From NCBI GenBank assembly GCA_030620095.1, contig JAUTXW010003390.1, positions 310,001 through 374,000 on the forward strand: a DNA stretch of 64,000 bases, given 5' to 3'. Source of the stretch: Kuschelorhynchus macadamiae. Taxonomy: Eukaryota > Arthropoda > Insecta > Coleoptera > Curculionidae. Made by a program: the position numbers and the translations under genes. This document shows positions 50,231 to 62,400 of this stretch, one piece after another (the first letter of the stretch is position 1; each line of letters starts with the position of its first letter). The notes beneath the pieces were generated by a model. The model was not told the DNA's origin. It was given only the letters and a program-made list of their open reading frames with translations, and did not search any database.

Positions 50231-53200
50231 AAGAGTTCATATTTCTGAATGAAAAACGTATTCAGGGGATAAAGGGTTTTAACACGTGTGAACTGGAATG
50301 TGATTAAAGAAATACAGGAGATTTAAAGATGTATGTTATGCCGCTGTTTTAGGGGGATTGCAGGGAATAAAGGCATATTATGGGCTATTCTGACTATGAT
50401 ATAAATAGCAACTATATATAAAAGAGATTGCCGGCAAATTTAGTGTTGAAAGACGTATAATACCATGGTTAAATAAAAATCGACGTCTATGATTCAACGT
50501 GACTAACATTTTTTTTAGAAGAACAGTAAAATAATGATAAAGTGGAAGTCAGGGGATAAACATGAAATTAGCCATTTCTCACCAAGGAGAGTGAGGGGAT
50601 AAAGTTTTAAAAAAAGTGATTTTCCGGTCCGGTATATATATTGATATATTGTATAAATGAATTTTATTTGGAAAATAAATAATATTATTATAAATGACGA
50701 TTAGTGTCATAGTAAGAGATTCTCACTAGGTATAGGGATTACCGTGTGGAAGAATCGTGGAAGCTTCCTAATGCTGTAGAATTGTGTGCCTGTAGAGAGA
50801 CTTTTCCGATTAAGGTGATAGTTGAAGTGTAATTTGATTTTTTTTTTCTGTTAGTTGACAATAAATGTGTAATTATGATAAAAAGGGTGTATAAAGAATA
50901 AGAATGACGCGTGTTAGCGTTAATGTTTGTAGCTGAATGAGATGCGTTGGAAAAGTATACGAGCTATATTTGATTTAATCAATCGTAAACTGAGCATCAG
51001 TTGAACTGTAGGATAATGGCCAGTATCCGAACGTTAAACTGTTTGATTTTATTTTTTTTGTTGTCTTTTGGGCTGCGACCTTGGTATTTCTACATATACT
51101 AGTCAGTGTGGACATATTATAGTCGTTAAGCCACGGAATCACTAACATTACAATTTTGCTTTTAAGAACAGAGTGTAGGTAGTTTAGTTCGTATACTGTG
51201 TGTTGTACTTATGTTGCATTTGTCTTTACACGATTTTTTTTTCTGGGTATGTTACAACAAAGAAAGAAATACAAAGAGGTTTTCAACCACAGTCTGCTCT
51301 CTAGTCTGTAGTTGAAATTTAAAAATTATCACGTATGAAAGGAAAATGTCAGGTCACTTAATTCTATAGGGGTCATAGGTCACGACACGACAATATAAAA
51401 AATAGGTCTCCTGAAAGAATGTACTGGAAAGGTACATAGGTACTAAATAAATGGTACGGTTAAACTAGAGAAATAACGCGTCGCTCTAGATAGAGTAAAA
51501 GAATTGTAAAATTGAACGCAAGAAAGGTGCAAGCTATTAGTTCCCCCCGGTATCTCCGTTATGTAATTTTTCTATGTTAGTGTACAAAAGATCTCCGTAT
51601 AGATGAGGGAGTTAGGTTTAAACTTTACAGGAAGATGTAATGAAACGGGAATAGATTGACATCAAAAAGATGAAAAAATGGGTATAGACGCAATTTTATT
51701 TTGGTAATTAGGCGAGCGTATTTTTTTATTATTAGGTCATATTGAAAGTTGTAATCAGATATGATCGGGCCATATACGGCTTGAAAATTTGTTTTTTATA
51801 CTTTTTTAAAATAACCAAGTTTCATACCTTGTAAAAATATCACTAGTAAAACTTATTCTTTATTAAGGTTAAAAAAAACTATTAACTTGGAAGTACGATT
51901 CTTATTACAGCTTAAATTAAAAGAAATTTTATGAGTTAAAAATTTTCCAAATTAATGTATTATAACAGATTTTAAAATGTTTGTTTTTTTTAATATACCC
52001 AATAAATAATAAATTTTAATTTGAATAATTTAGATATCATTAAATCTATTTATATAAATAGCCTTTTGAACGCAGTCTTAAAATTTTCTGACCATAATTT
52101 TTTCTACTCACAATTTGCATAGAAGGTTTGGGTATTTTGTTCGTTTTTTTTTAAGTACTATGGATTAAAAAAAAAAACAGTCGTTTGTAAATAAGAATCA
52201 TTATTTTAAAAAATAACATTTATTAGTTCTTGGTTCTTATTTTTTTTTTATTTATTCTCTGTTTAAATAGATTGTCAAAGAAAATGCGTAACGTAATCAA
52301 GTCTGGCCTAGATGATTTAAATATCGTTATTAAAATTGGAGGTACTAATAAAGATAATAATTAATGGCATACTATCATAAAGCTTACTTCAGTGTTTAAT
52401 CAGGTGGTACGGTAATATTCTGGCTAATGGAATAAGAAAATTAATGTGATTATATTTTTTTTTTGGTAGTTTTTTGTTGTTGAACAAATCTGTGTTACGA
52501 CATGTGTACGAAAGTTTTTATTTGATGATTAAAGTAAGGGTAAAACAGTAAGTGGAAGTTAATGACATTCGTATTTTGTGGGGTTGATTCCTATTTAAAT
52601 CCATAAAAATATCTCATTTGTATTAACTGTTTTTAGGGATTCTGACAGAAACTGGTTATACCTACATTAACGATCTCTTATCTGAAGCTATACTTTGTTG
52701 TTGGGAGTACACAGATTTAATTTTAAAATAATTTTAAAGGATAATTATTGCATAATTATGAAAGTGTTCAATATGTTATTGACAAACAGAGGATCAAGAT
52801 AAAAGAATACCCTGTATACAACTATCAAAATTTTAGTTTTTTCTTTTAAATATAACTAAGCCAATATAACTAAAATTTTTAGGATTACTATAAACAGACA
52901 ATAAGTTTTTATTATAGGTACCACCCCAGTAGATATGAAACCAATAAATAAGCTTGGGTTTTATTTAGGGAAAGCAAGGTTTTAGTACCTGTCGTTTTTG
53001 GAAGATGATAGTTTAGCCGAAAACACTTGTTACTTTGTTACAGATGTTAATTATTATATGACAGGGACATAAATAGTTTTAACGGAAATAGCGTAGGAAT
53101 AAAAAAGGGTTTTAGAAAGAAATATTTTAGGGATGTAATTGTGAATGACCTAATTGTTTTTATAAGTTTTAGGGGTATAGATATTTATAGATTTATTTTG

Positions 53201-53491
53201 AGTTCGGTATTGACATCAGTTAGAATGTTAGAACTAAACGAACGGATTTGGTGATTAGGTTGAAGGATTTATGAACCAGAAAAAAATTTTAAAATTAATA
53301 CGGAGTTGGTAAAAACGGAGATACGTGTTCAATAAGAAAATTAAGAAAGAAATTTGTTGAAATATTAAGAAAAACTTTGTAATGAAATTAATTTGAAAAA
53401 AAGTTCACGATGTTTAGAAAAGATAATATGCTTGCGGGAAAAAGAAGTTGATAAAGTTAGATAGATATACATAGATCAAAGTCAAATTCAG

Positions 53492-53545
53492 CGCTATGTT
53501 TGGAAATATTTTATTTTATGCTATGTTTGGAAATAATTTATTTTA
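53492..53545 (+). repeat. Short tandem duplication (gctatgtttggaaata..ttat)
   Basis: Two adjacent copies of about 26-28 bp within the internal domain. Confidence 0.7.
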
Positions 53546-54640
53546 TTTTCTTTTAGGGGTTAAATATGTACTTTTGTTTATTTTGTTTTGAACATTAGTA
53601 ATGTTTTGATGTTTTAGATTACTTTATTGCGATTGCCATGCATGTTGAGGTTTTAGTCACTAGCTATTCGTTTTCCTGTGCCATTGGGGACAGATGTGCC
53701 AGCCAATTAGTGAATGAAGAGGCGATGAGTTTAGAGGCTATCGAGGCTATCAGTAGATTCGTGCTATGCCAGGGTCCAAGCCAAAGGCCCAAGCAAGATT
53801 CAGGCCTTGTAGAAAACTGTTCGAGACTAGTCTCGAGTTCCACCAGTGTATTTTCATTCCGTTCAACGCCGCCCAATAGTTTTGTTTTCTTTCCAAAGAG
53901 TTTTTTTTTAATACATTAGTAATCCATAATATTGCATAACATTTATGCACCAATCCTAAGTACGTCAGAAGTATAAACTTGCCTATGTTTATACACGATT
54001 TTTCATGTCACGTCACATTTTCTGTTTCCAACTGTCATGTCAGTATAATTTCAGTCATTATTTAAACATTAAAAATATATGGGCAGGCATTTCTTTTTAA
54101 ACCAAGATTGTTAGTAATGCTAACTAACAGATGCAGTTCGAAGGATTTTCATATCAAAAGAAAGTACGATTGTCAAGGATAGATGTTTCTGAAAATATGG
54201 TTCGTTCAGAGGGAAGAGCGAAAATTCAATCCTTGTAGTCTGCATATTGCTATGTGCTATTAGCAATTATGGGCAGAAATGGTTCCAGACATTGTTCCAC
54301 TTAGAAGCGTGCTATGGTTCACCCACGTCACAGTTCAGGGTCAGATTTGGCAATAATCTGATGTAACGGAAGTCCATGGAGAAGAGCGCAGATTGAAGAA
54401 GTCCGGTGATACCACTTGATAGTCCGGGGCACGCGAGATACCAGGTCACAGAGTTCGCAGATGAAGAGATGTCCAGAAGAACGTGAAGAAGTAAGTTCAA
54501 GTGTTAAAAAAAAGGACATTTCAGTATAAATGTTGTTATCGTTTTCACCAATAATTGTCGGGTTTTACCATTCTATTGTCATTTTTACCTAGTGAATATT
54601 CTATTGTTATTGCCTCGAGTAAAACTAAATGTTTCAATCT

Positions 54641-54655
54641 AAGGGGAGAGGAAAT
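54641..54655 (+). other. Polypurine tract
   Basis: AAGGGGAGAGGAAAT sits directly before the 3' LTR (TGTAACAG), the position where plus-strand DNA synthesis is primed. Confidence 0.85.
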
Positions 54656-56137
54656 TGTAACAGAATAGACTATAATCTAAGTATAGAGTATACATTTTTA
54701 TATATTCTAAATATAATTCAAGCAATATGTTACTAAAACTGTTGGTTCTCACGTTCACACTTAATCAGGCTTGATTATTTCACAAGAATTATAAGTAAAT
54801 TTATCTAATATTAGTTTCGAGAATTTAAAACCCTAGATATGTATCATATAACTCAAATACTACAATCTAGAGTATAGACAGATTTATGGATGAACGTTCT
54901 TAAAAGGTTACAATTTATGCCTTCCTTTACGAGGGTTTATGGTCCCATATGTTCCCCGTTTCTTGTTACAAATATTAATTGAAACATTTTATTTGGTTCG
55001 ATGCAATGATAATAAATGGTCAATTTGCTATGTTGAAAATACAATAGAGTACTTTGTATCAGAAGCATTACCAAAAAGCCATGTTTTTGGGGCATAATTT
55101 TCCCTACAGAAAAGATAAACTGAAAGGGTTTTTCGTGCCTTTTTTTCGCCATGACTTTTCGGACCCATAATGTGGATAAGTTAGTATAGGCTTATATATT
55201 AAATTATATACATAATCTTAGGACGCAGAATTGAAGGGAATATCTTTTTTTTAATCTATTTATTCACTTTTAATTATCATGGGTGACACCTCGTGTTTCT
55301 AGGACGATGTTCCGAACTTAAAGTTTAGAGTAGGGACTTAAGCTTAACCATTCACAGCTTTATTCGTTTTGTCCTAACTAATAAAATCAAAGAGGGGATT
55401 GGTCTAAGGGGTGGATCTAGTAATAGCTGAGCTAACTTTGTATTTTACGGGAAGTTTAAAAGTTAGTCTGTGTCAGAGTTTTGATTCTTATAGTTGATTT
55501 TTAATTCTTCTTTTGTGGTGGTTTATGGGGCTTTACGTATACAGTGGGTTATTAAAGTTAAGGGATTTTTCAAAGATATTTTATTTTCATTCTATGATTT
55601 ATTTGGGGAGTAACTTGTTTACAAGAGTTAAATTTACGGGTTATTTAAAGATTCTTATTTTCTTTTCTTTTGTACTAAGGTTGGGGATTTTAAGATAATT
55701 CCCTCATTTTCTAGATATAAATACTTTTTTTTTGTTATTAGGTTTAAGTATTATTTTTGTACAGCATTTCACTTTCTTTATTTTTGTTAATAGATTTTTA
55801 AGTTGTTTTTTAAAAACCGAATCTTTTATTTAAATAAACCACCTGATAGTTAAAGTAAAAATATATTCAAGAAGAAGATACCATTGTTGTTGCAGTTTGC
55901 TGTTGTTCGAGTTTATATGGCCGCAGAATTGGTGAGATAAAATTTATAAATAAATTGTACTAACAATTATAATTGCAAATGGTTTAAATTATAATTCACG
56001 AAGAAGCCTATAGAGTACCTTTGATTTTACTTATCATATATTAGTTAATTTCAGAATTGTGACAGGGTTGCCCGCTACGTCTCAAATAAATAAATAATTT
56101 TAAATATAATAATCAACCGCTCGATAACCCTGCTACA
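54656..56137 (+). repeat. 3' LTR
   Basis: 1482 bp, paired with 46823-48313. It ends CTGCTACA followed by the target duplication. Confidence 0.93.
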
Positions 56138-56141
56138 GGTG
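56138..56141. repeat. 4-bp target site duplication GGTG (right)
   Basis: Matches 46819-46822. Confidence 0.75.
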
Positions 56142-56175
56142 TGTAAAAAATAATGCTAAAAAGTACAAAATAAAA

Positions 56176-56490
56176 TAAACGTAAACAATCTTATTAAAAA
56201 CAAGGTTTTATTTATAAACTATTGAAGCAAAAAGTAAAAAATAATATTTAGTGTTTGAAGTTAAATATTTAAACACAGGACTTTCATTTTGAATATTTTG
56301 TTAAAATTATGAGTCGTGAGACATCGTCACAATTGAAATAATGCCTCAAGCTTTTGAGAAAATATTCAAATTTTTAAAAGTTCCGTCTTTATATATTTAA
56401 CTGCGTACACAAAATATTATTTTTTACTTTTCAGTTCAATGGTTTATAAATAAAGGTTTATTTCTAAGAAGATTTTTTACGTTTCTTTAA
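56176..56490. mobile_element. Foldback/MITE with ~130-bp inverted arms
   Basis: The left arm (about 56176-56305) and right arm (about 56358-56490) are imperfect reverse complements, sharing 'aaacgtaaa.aatctt', 'tttatttataaac.attgaa', 'aaaagtaaaaaataatatt', 'gttaaatat' and 'ttgaatatttt'. The interior is about 50 bp and noncoding. Confidence 0.7.
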
Positions 56491-57299
56491 TTTGAAAAAA
56501 AAATTTAAATTTGGCAGGTAAGATAAATCGCATGACTAGTTTTTTTATTGCCATTTTACAGTATTTTATTTAACAGAAACTATCTATAAACTCAAATTTT
56601 ACCCAGATCAATTATTAAAAAGTTTCCCATAGAATGCATATTTTACTAGCCATCACACTGTTTCTTATAGTAACATCTGTATGTATTTCAAAGTAAAGCG
56701 TTGAAATTAATCTAATATTCGAAAGGTTTACACTGACATATTACCTTATTTAGAGCAAGCCGTATTTTCAGACACTCTGTATAGTTAGTAGGGTCCGTAC
56801 CAAAATTTTTCTAAAAATGGACTATACGTATCATTAAGATTCATAATAGAAATGTTCCATTACAAATTTGCATATTTCCTCATTTGTACCTAAAATCAGC
56901 TGTTTTTCAGAAAAAATAACGCCATTTTTTTTTAACTTAACCTTAGATTTAGGCTTCACAATATCAATACATAGAACGAGGAAAACCTTTTTTTAAGAAA
57001 ATATACTTTGTTGAAAAATTTAATTTTTACATTATCTTTTTTAACATTTTGTACAAAGCTAAAAAAATAATGAAGTAAGAGCATTTCCCGCCCCTAATTC
57101 TCCATGTATTTCCATTATTAATTTGAATTGGAATCTGCCCTAAAATTTCAGATTCATTCACGTTGTTCTTTAAGATTTTGAACAGGAACCCCAGACAAAT
57201 TTTAATTCTGCGATTTTCAACAATCTACCAAAAAGATTCAAGAGACAATCTACTAAAAAACTGCAGGTGACAATAGCCTTATGGTGGATAATAATTAAA
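56491..57299. other. AT-rich DNA, nothing recognised
   Basis: No supported feature. Confidence 0.35.
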
Positions 57300-57560
57300 T
57301 CTTTTGTAAAACATATTCTTTGAAAATTTACGATTTACTCTTTCTATTGATTTGGCCCATACATCATATTGAGGAGACCAAATTATACTGTCATACTCCA
57401 GTCTGGACAAAACATATAAACTCTTTAAACAGTTTTATAAAACATTTTCATTTAAGGTATATTCTCTAGTAACGTTGTGTTTTTCTTTAGAGAGGAAGTC
57501 ATGCTAACACATTTATTAATATTAAGATCATCCCGTAAAAACTCACAATCTGCCTTCGTC
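57300..57560 (-). pseudogene. LINE reverse transcriptase remnant (after the YxDD core)
   Basis: The minus-strand translation reads ADCEFLRDDLNINKCVSMTS, SLKKNTTLLEN, then LKSLYVLSRLEYDSIIWSPQ, YDVWAKSIERVNRKFSKNMF. This is the Jockey/CR1-type pattern L-x-x-DL-N-x-x-KC..., then L-x-R-x-x-LEY-x-S-x-I-WSP-x-Y...IE-x-V-x-x-x-F. Frameshifts separate the two blocks. Confidence 0.75.
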
Positions 57561-57569
57561 ATAACTTCT

Positions 57570-57690
57570 ATGTACATCTCTTAGAATCCGAAAATCTTAT
57601 TCAAATAGGTTAAAAAATGTCGGAACGACTAAAATTTAAATGTCAAGTCAAATAAACTTTTTATTGTTCTTTTTGACGAGCAGTTTATAT
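57570..57690 (-). repeat. Repeat family D copy
   Basis: Reverse complement of the 45481-45600 segment, with several substitutions and small indels. Confidence 0.6.
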
Positions 57691-57834
57691 AAAATTGTAA
57701 TAGTACTACGTAAAGTGGAAGAACAGAGTTAAAAACTTTTTTTAATATACAAACTATATCTACTTAGTCTATTTAAAATTTCAATTTTAAACAAAAATCT
57801 TTTTACATAAATAATTTACTAGTGCAGCTCTGAA

Positions 57835-58160
57835 AATAACATATTTTTTTATGTGGGTAGTTGCAAGAAGATTATTTAAGAGTTTTTGGGGTTTCTTAAG
57901 GGGTAATAAAATTTCAATATTCTGCCGATTAATCTTCCAGTCCAAAAGCTGTACTTGCATATTCAGCCACTTCACCCATTCCATATAATTTAAAGTGCAG
58001 TTGCAGTTAGTTTACTAATTAATCCTTGGTGTTTTTAGCAACTGGGGGTTTCACTCAATATGAAGTAATGGAATCTAGTGTTTTTTGATTATTGTTTTTA
58101 GATTTCATTTTTACACTACCTTCTTCCCAAAGCTCATATCGGCATTAGTGGCATACGCAA
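57835..58160 (+). repeat. Repeat family B copy
   Basis: Collinear with 44580-44930 and partly with 38740-38960, including 'attctgccgattaatcttcc', 'ccatataatttaaagtg' and 'actgggggtttcactc'. It is noncoding. Confidence 0.6.
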
Positions 58161-58965
58161 GTTACTCTCTATTTTTTTTATTTATGTATGCATTCTTGGT
58201 TTTACACAAGGATTTTTTTATGAAAAAAAATCTGCTGGTTCCATTATTATATCCATTATTAGGTTTTAATGAAACTATTTCTTGAATAGTTCAGAAGATA
58301 TACTTTTCATTCGACAGTGTGCTAAAAAAATCGTTTTTTTTTCTTAATGTCTGAGTCACAATTTTCAAGTAAATTTTGTATGCAAATTAAATCATTCTTT
58401 TTCATATGTTTGAACTTGTTCTAATATTGTTTATCTCCCTATATGTTTGTTGTCGTAATAACTTAAAAAAAATAAAAAATGTATATGTCCTAACTATATT
58501 TCAAAGGAATGTGGTTATATATTTGTCATTTATTATATCAGTTTAAACCGATAATAGTTATGAGCCAGCAAAAGTGACTGCTTGTATTCTTAGACAATAG
58601 CTATTATGCCGATAAATCGATATCAGCCAAATGTTGACTAGTGTGCAAGTAATAAATAATAAAAAATCTTTGTTAAATTGCTAAGAGTGCATTTCATTAT
58701 TCTGCATACATGTGTTCTTTAATAACATGTTTTCAAGAGATTATTTGCTTTTCTCTGCACTTTGTATTCGCACTGTTACCTAACAACAATTAAAGTTTCA
58801 CGTAATTTTTTTTTGTTAAATATAAAGTGTTCTTAACGCGCACGGAAGTTTTTAAAGCTGTGTTTGTTCGAGAAAACACGAAAAAAGTTAGTAAGTATAT
58901 TGTTTAGAAATTCGCCTTAAGTAGGCACATTTTTTTAGGGTTTTGACTTGCATTGTCAAATACCA
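58161..58965. other. AT-rich DNA, nothing recognised
   Basis: No supported feature. Confidence 0.35.
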
Positions 58966-59127
58966 GGCACGTAGCTGGAGTGGGAGGGAGGCTGGGGTCT
59001 GGAATTTTGAAAATTTGTTGATGTAGGTATGGTTCTTACTAATTTTTCTGAGTTGACCGGTTGGACCCCCCCCCAGACGTGATTTTCGGGTTTGGACCCC
59101 CTGAATTGAATTTCTGGCTACGTGACC
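58966..59127. mobile_element. MITE with GGCACGTAGC...GCTACGTGACC ends
   Basis: A 162-bp noncoding element with inverted ends of about 11 bp (two mismatches) and a GC-rich, G-run/C-run interior unlike its flanks. A partial relative lies at 33137-33250. Confidence 0.65.
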
Positions 59128-59512
59128 TAATTTTAAACGTACCATCGCCTGATGCACGTTATTTCATAGCAAAAATTAGGTAAAATCTACATAAATAAAT
59201 TCCAAGATCTTTTCCATTTCGGTGCAACAGGTCCCTAAATAATAAAGAGACTAGGCTACTTTTTAAAGATGAAGAAGATAACAACAATGTGTTATAATAT
59301 ATGTAGTGTTTTTCTTGACAAATAAATATGGCTTATAAATCGGGAAATTTGCGGTTATCCTAAATTGGCATGTGGTGAAAAATATTTAAATATAAAGAGT
59401 CAGAAATTGAAACGCCTAACAAAATTAGTAATTTTAGCAAGCTGTGACGATATTGCGTTTTACAACCCTACTTAAACCCATATATTGAAGGAATTCAAAA
59501 TTTTTTGACTCA
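59128..59512. other. AT-rich DNA, nothing recognised
   Basis: No supported feature. Confidence 0.35.
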
Positions 59513-59640
59513 ACTTACCAAATTCCATATTTTTATCCCTAGCCGTTGTCAAATAGCGCCCTGGGTAGTAGTTTCATTATCACCCGGTATTTAGAATTCA
59601 TTCCAAAGTACTAGAACATTAAGGAATACTAGTATTCCTG
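59513..59640 (+). repeat. Direct repeat, copy 1
   Basis: Nearly identical to 60565-60690: 'ttaccaaattccatattttt', 'ccctagccgttgtcaaatag', 'ttcattatcacccggtattt', 'agaacattaaggaatactag'. The copies flank a transposase relic. Confidence 0.85.
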
Positions 59641-59649
59641 TATTAGATT

Positions 59650-59856
59650 TAATTATGGTTTGGGGAACAATAGAGAGCCTGTAAGGTGGCTAGCAAGTCC
59701 GCCTGATTTGACACCACATTTTAAGAAATCGAATTATTAGTGCTATTAATAATATTAGTATAACTCAAAAAAAATGTATTACGCAAAATTGTTGAAAAAT
59801 GTGAGACCTGCATCCAACAAGAAGGTCGTGTTTTTGAAAATCTTAATTATGATTAA
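59650..59856 (+). pseudogene. Mariner/IS630-type transposase C-terminal relic
   Basis: Frames give WLASPPDLTPHF (compare WPPRSPDLTPLDFFLWG) and, after frame changes, CIQQEGRVFENLNYD followed by TAA at 59854-59856. That is the C-terminal CI-x-x-x-G-x-x-FE-x-L tail of insect DDE_3 transposases. It is strongly decayed. Confidence 0.7.
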
Positions 59857-60564
59857 GTACGTTCTTTTTTCTATTTCTTTTATTATTAGTTAATATTAAT
59901 CATCTCTAGGTATAATAAAGTTCATTTTTTTACCTTATCATATTCGTTTTTTTTTTGAAATTTAAATTAATTAAAAAAGGATTCCTTTGAACAGTAGATT
60001 ATTTTGAATCTATGGCCAACTTTGCAGGTGGTATAATTAAATAAGTGCTTGTAATATTAATTTTCGCTTTAGATGAGCATTAACAGCCATGGTCTAAGGA
60101 AATTGAATTTGTCATATATGGATAAAGGATAAAAAAGTAGGATTGGGTAGTGAAGGTTTTGTTCCAGTCAGTTGACCCGTTATGGTACAAGGTAAGATCA
60201 AAACTTGAAAAATCGATTTGCGAAAAACACATTTGTTTAAAACTCGGAACATTTTCCTTTTTGACATTTTGTTGGATGAAGGTTTGAATAAAGAATAAAC
60301 AACCGCGATTATTTTTATCCTGGCCTACTCCGTTTTTCTATAAAATACAATTAGGCGGGAATAATGCTTTATTTAGATAACTATACATTTTAGACATAGG
60401 TTATGTTATACAAAAGTTGTTTAGAATTGTTAAGAGAGTTCAAAAAATATAAAATATACAGGGTGTTCTATTTAAAATAACGAAGTCGGGGTCATTTCCG
60501 AGGAAACCGGACACGATGTTCAAATGTTTTTATGTTAGAAATGTTCACAAAATTCAACCCTATC
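59857..60564. other. AT-rich DNA between the direct repeats
   Basis: An acagggtgttctatttaaaa phrase at about 60458 matches the family of such phrases near 40975 and 42660. No gene. Confidence 0.35.
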
Positions 60565-60690
60565 AAGTTACCAAATTCCATATTTTTATCCCTAGCCGTT
60601 GTCAAATAGCGCCCGGGGTAGCAGTTTCATTATCACCCGGTATTTAAAATTCATTCCACAGTACTAGAACATTAAGGAATACTAGTAGTC
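60565..60690 (+). repeat. Direct repeat, copy 2
   Basis: Second copy of 59513-59640, about 1.05 kb downstream. Confidence 0.85.
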
Positions 60691-60749
60691 CTTAATGTTT
60701 TCAAAAAATTTATAAAATTAGAATGTTTTAAAACATGTCATTTATGGCA

Positions 60750-61195
60750 TTTTACCTTTTCATCTTTGTAACACACTTAATTTTTCTGCAAAATTTGAAA
60801 TTCATCCAATACGTATAGTTTTCTCAGACTGATTTTTTTTAATATTTTAATAAGTCATTTTGTTTCCCCAACTTGCATTCGTACCAGAATTTTACCAGTT
60901 TTTTCTTGTGTCTTGAGTCACTTTTGATGTGCAAAATGTGAGTAAAGCGGATAACTAGTTTTTTAATAAAAATTATCTTGAATATTTTATCTTTTTTTAC
61001 AAAAACCTAATTTTTGATCATAATTTGAAGTCAATAGAGTAAGTAATTGCAGACAGACAGACACACATATAGACATAACTGAGAAACCATGTTATTTAGA
61101 ATCCAGCGGCTCTGAAACGAGAAGATCTAAAACAATCTCGAAGGGTGATTTTGCACGCTTACAACACTTCCCTCTTACGAGGAAAGTAAAAAGAA
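60750..61195 (+). repeat. Repeat family A copy (short)
   Basis: Contains 'ttgcattcgtaccagaattttaccag', 'gtgcaaaatgtgagtaaa.cggataactagttttttaat', a 'gacagacagacac' tail and the unit end 'cttacaacacttccctcttacgaggaaagtaaaa'. Confidence 0.65.
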
Positions 61196-61384
61196 AAACT
61201 AAAAAAAGTGCATTAATATTGTTAAAAAAAAGATAATTGCGAAGTTTTATGTGCAGTGAATTTTTACTGACAGTTATATACCTTTGTTAAATACAGAAGC
61301 AGCCCGAAGCGATCTAAAAATAAATTTCTGCGTCATTGAAAACATACCAATTATACATATAATTATAAGGGGTCATACAAATAT
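61196..61384. other. AT-rich spacer between two family A copies
   Basis: Nothing recognised. Confidence 0.4.
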
Positions 61385-62400
61385 GATACATTTCCTTTAC
61401 CCGGAAATTCCCTTGTTATGATATTTTTCCATTTGTTAGGGATAGTGGGCGCCATGTGGTTCGATGACATTCGATTCGTACCAATATTTTATGAGTTTCT
61501 TTTCTACCTATGCCACAATTGACTTTTGGACATAATTTAAAATAAACTCAATAAGTAGTCTTTACATTGACACATACCGCCATTTCGTTAAATCATCTTG
61601 AAATCGTACCAGTTTACCCCCTCTTCACATTCATTTGAATTCAGATTTTTTTACTTTGATTTTTTCGAAATTTTATATGGCCGCCATTTTGTTTCGCATA
61701 ATACTCTTAAATGCAATATTTGAGATAATTTGGATAAGTTGTTTTTTAATAATAATTTTTTTAACATTTCAGTACCAATATTGAATCTTTACCAAAATAT
61801 TACCAAGTCATCCCCATGTGATCCTTAAATTTTTATCATAATTTGAAGTCAATCTGGTAAATAGTCTTGAAGCTATGCCACGAACTCACAGACATATAGA
61901 CAGAGCCACAGGCGGACCGACAGAATCGATAAAACATATTTTTTGGCATCTATTTTTTCACGATTAGAAACAGTTTATTTTGGCGCCATATTCCTCGGCC
62001 GTCTTGATTTAATTATGGTACACAGTTTAATCTATTAAGCAGATTTTCAGGCTGAATTTTTAAATATTTTATTAAGCCGTCATTTTGTTACGCCATCTTG
62101 AATTCATACCAAAATGTTACCAGTTGATTCCAACACGTTTGTGCAAAATTTGAGTTAAATTGGATAAGTAGTTTTTTCATAATAATGTTTTTTAGCACTT
62201 ACTAAAATGTTAGCAGATCATTCATTCAAACTTTAAATCGATCGGGTAAGCAGTTTTTTAGCTATGCCGCGAAAAGACAGACGGACAGACCGATGATATT
62301 GAGAAAACATGTTTTTCAGCATCCAACGACCCTGAAATGTGAAGATCTGAAAAAATTTCAAAAGGTAATTTTTTGACCATTACAATACCTTTTTACCAAT
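61385..62400 (+). repeat. Repeat family A copy (long)
   Basis: Collinear with 30735-31960 from 'tttcctttacccggaaattcc' through the repeated gccgccattttgtt modules and two tetranucleotide tails. Several modules are shortened. Confidence 0.7.

Larger units (their letters stand above)
48314..54640 (+). other. Noncoding internal domain of the LTR element
   Basis: The plus strand is T-rich and C-poor with clear excess of G over C; 50161-50220, for example, has 15 G and 2 C. 'ggggataaa' phrases recur (about 50133, 50255, 50550, 50592). No gag-pol motif was found. Composition becomes more balanced at about 53640-53900 and 54130-54500, but the short frames there are not recognised. These could be packaging or dimerisation sequences or remnants of lost genes (inference). 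Confidence 0.6.
46823..56137 (+). mobile_element. LTR retrotransposon, 9.3 kb, apparently non-autonomous
   Basis: Two direct LTRs of 1491 and 1482 bp start TGTAACAG and end CTGCTACA, with a PBS-like TGG six bases after the 5' LTR, a polypurine tract just before the 3' LTR and a GGTG target duplication. The LTRs differ by only a few substitutions and short indels, so the insertion is young. The internal 6.3 kb contains no recognisable gag, protease, RT, RNase H or integrase and no long open frame on either strand. The 4-bp duplication fits Ty3/gypsy- or BEL-like integrases, which must be supplied in trans. Orientation is set by PBS and PPT. Confidence 0.88.

Noticed and set aside
53638..53919. 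93-codon frame as gag/env remnant of the LTR element
   Set aside because: No retroviral motif recognised and overlapping frames exist on both strands; left as unassigned internal sequence.
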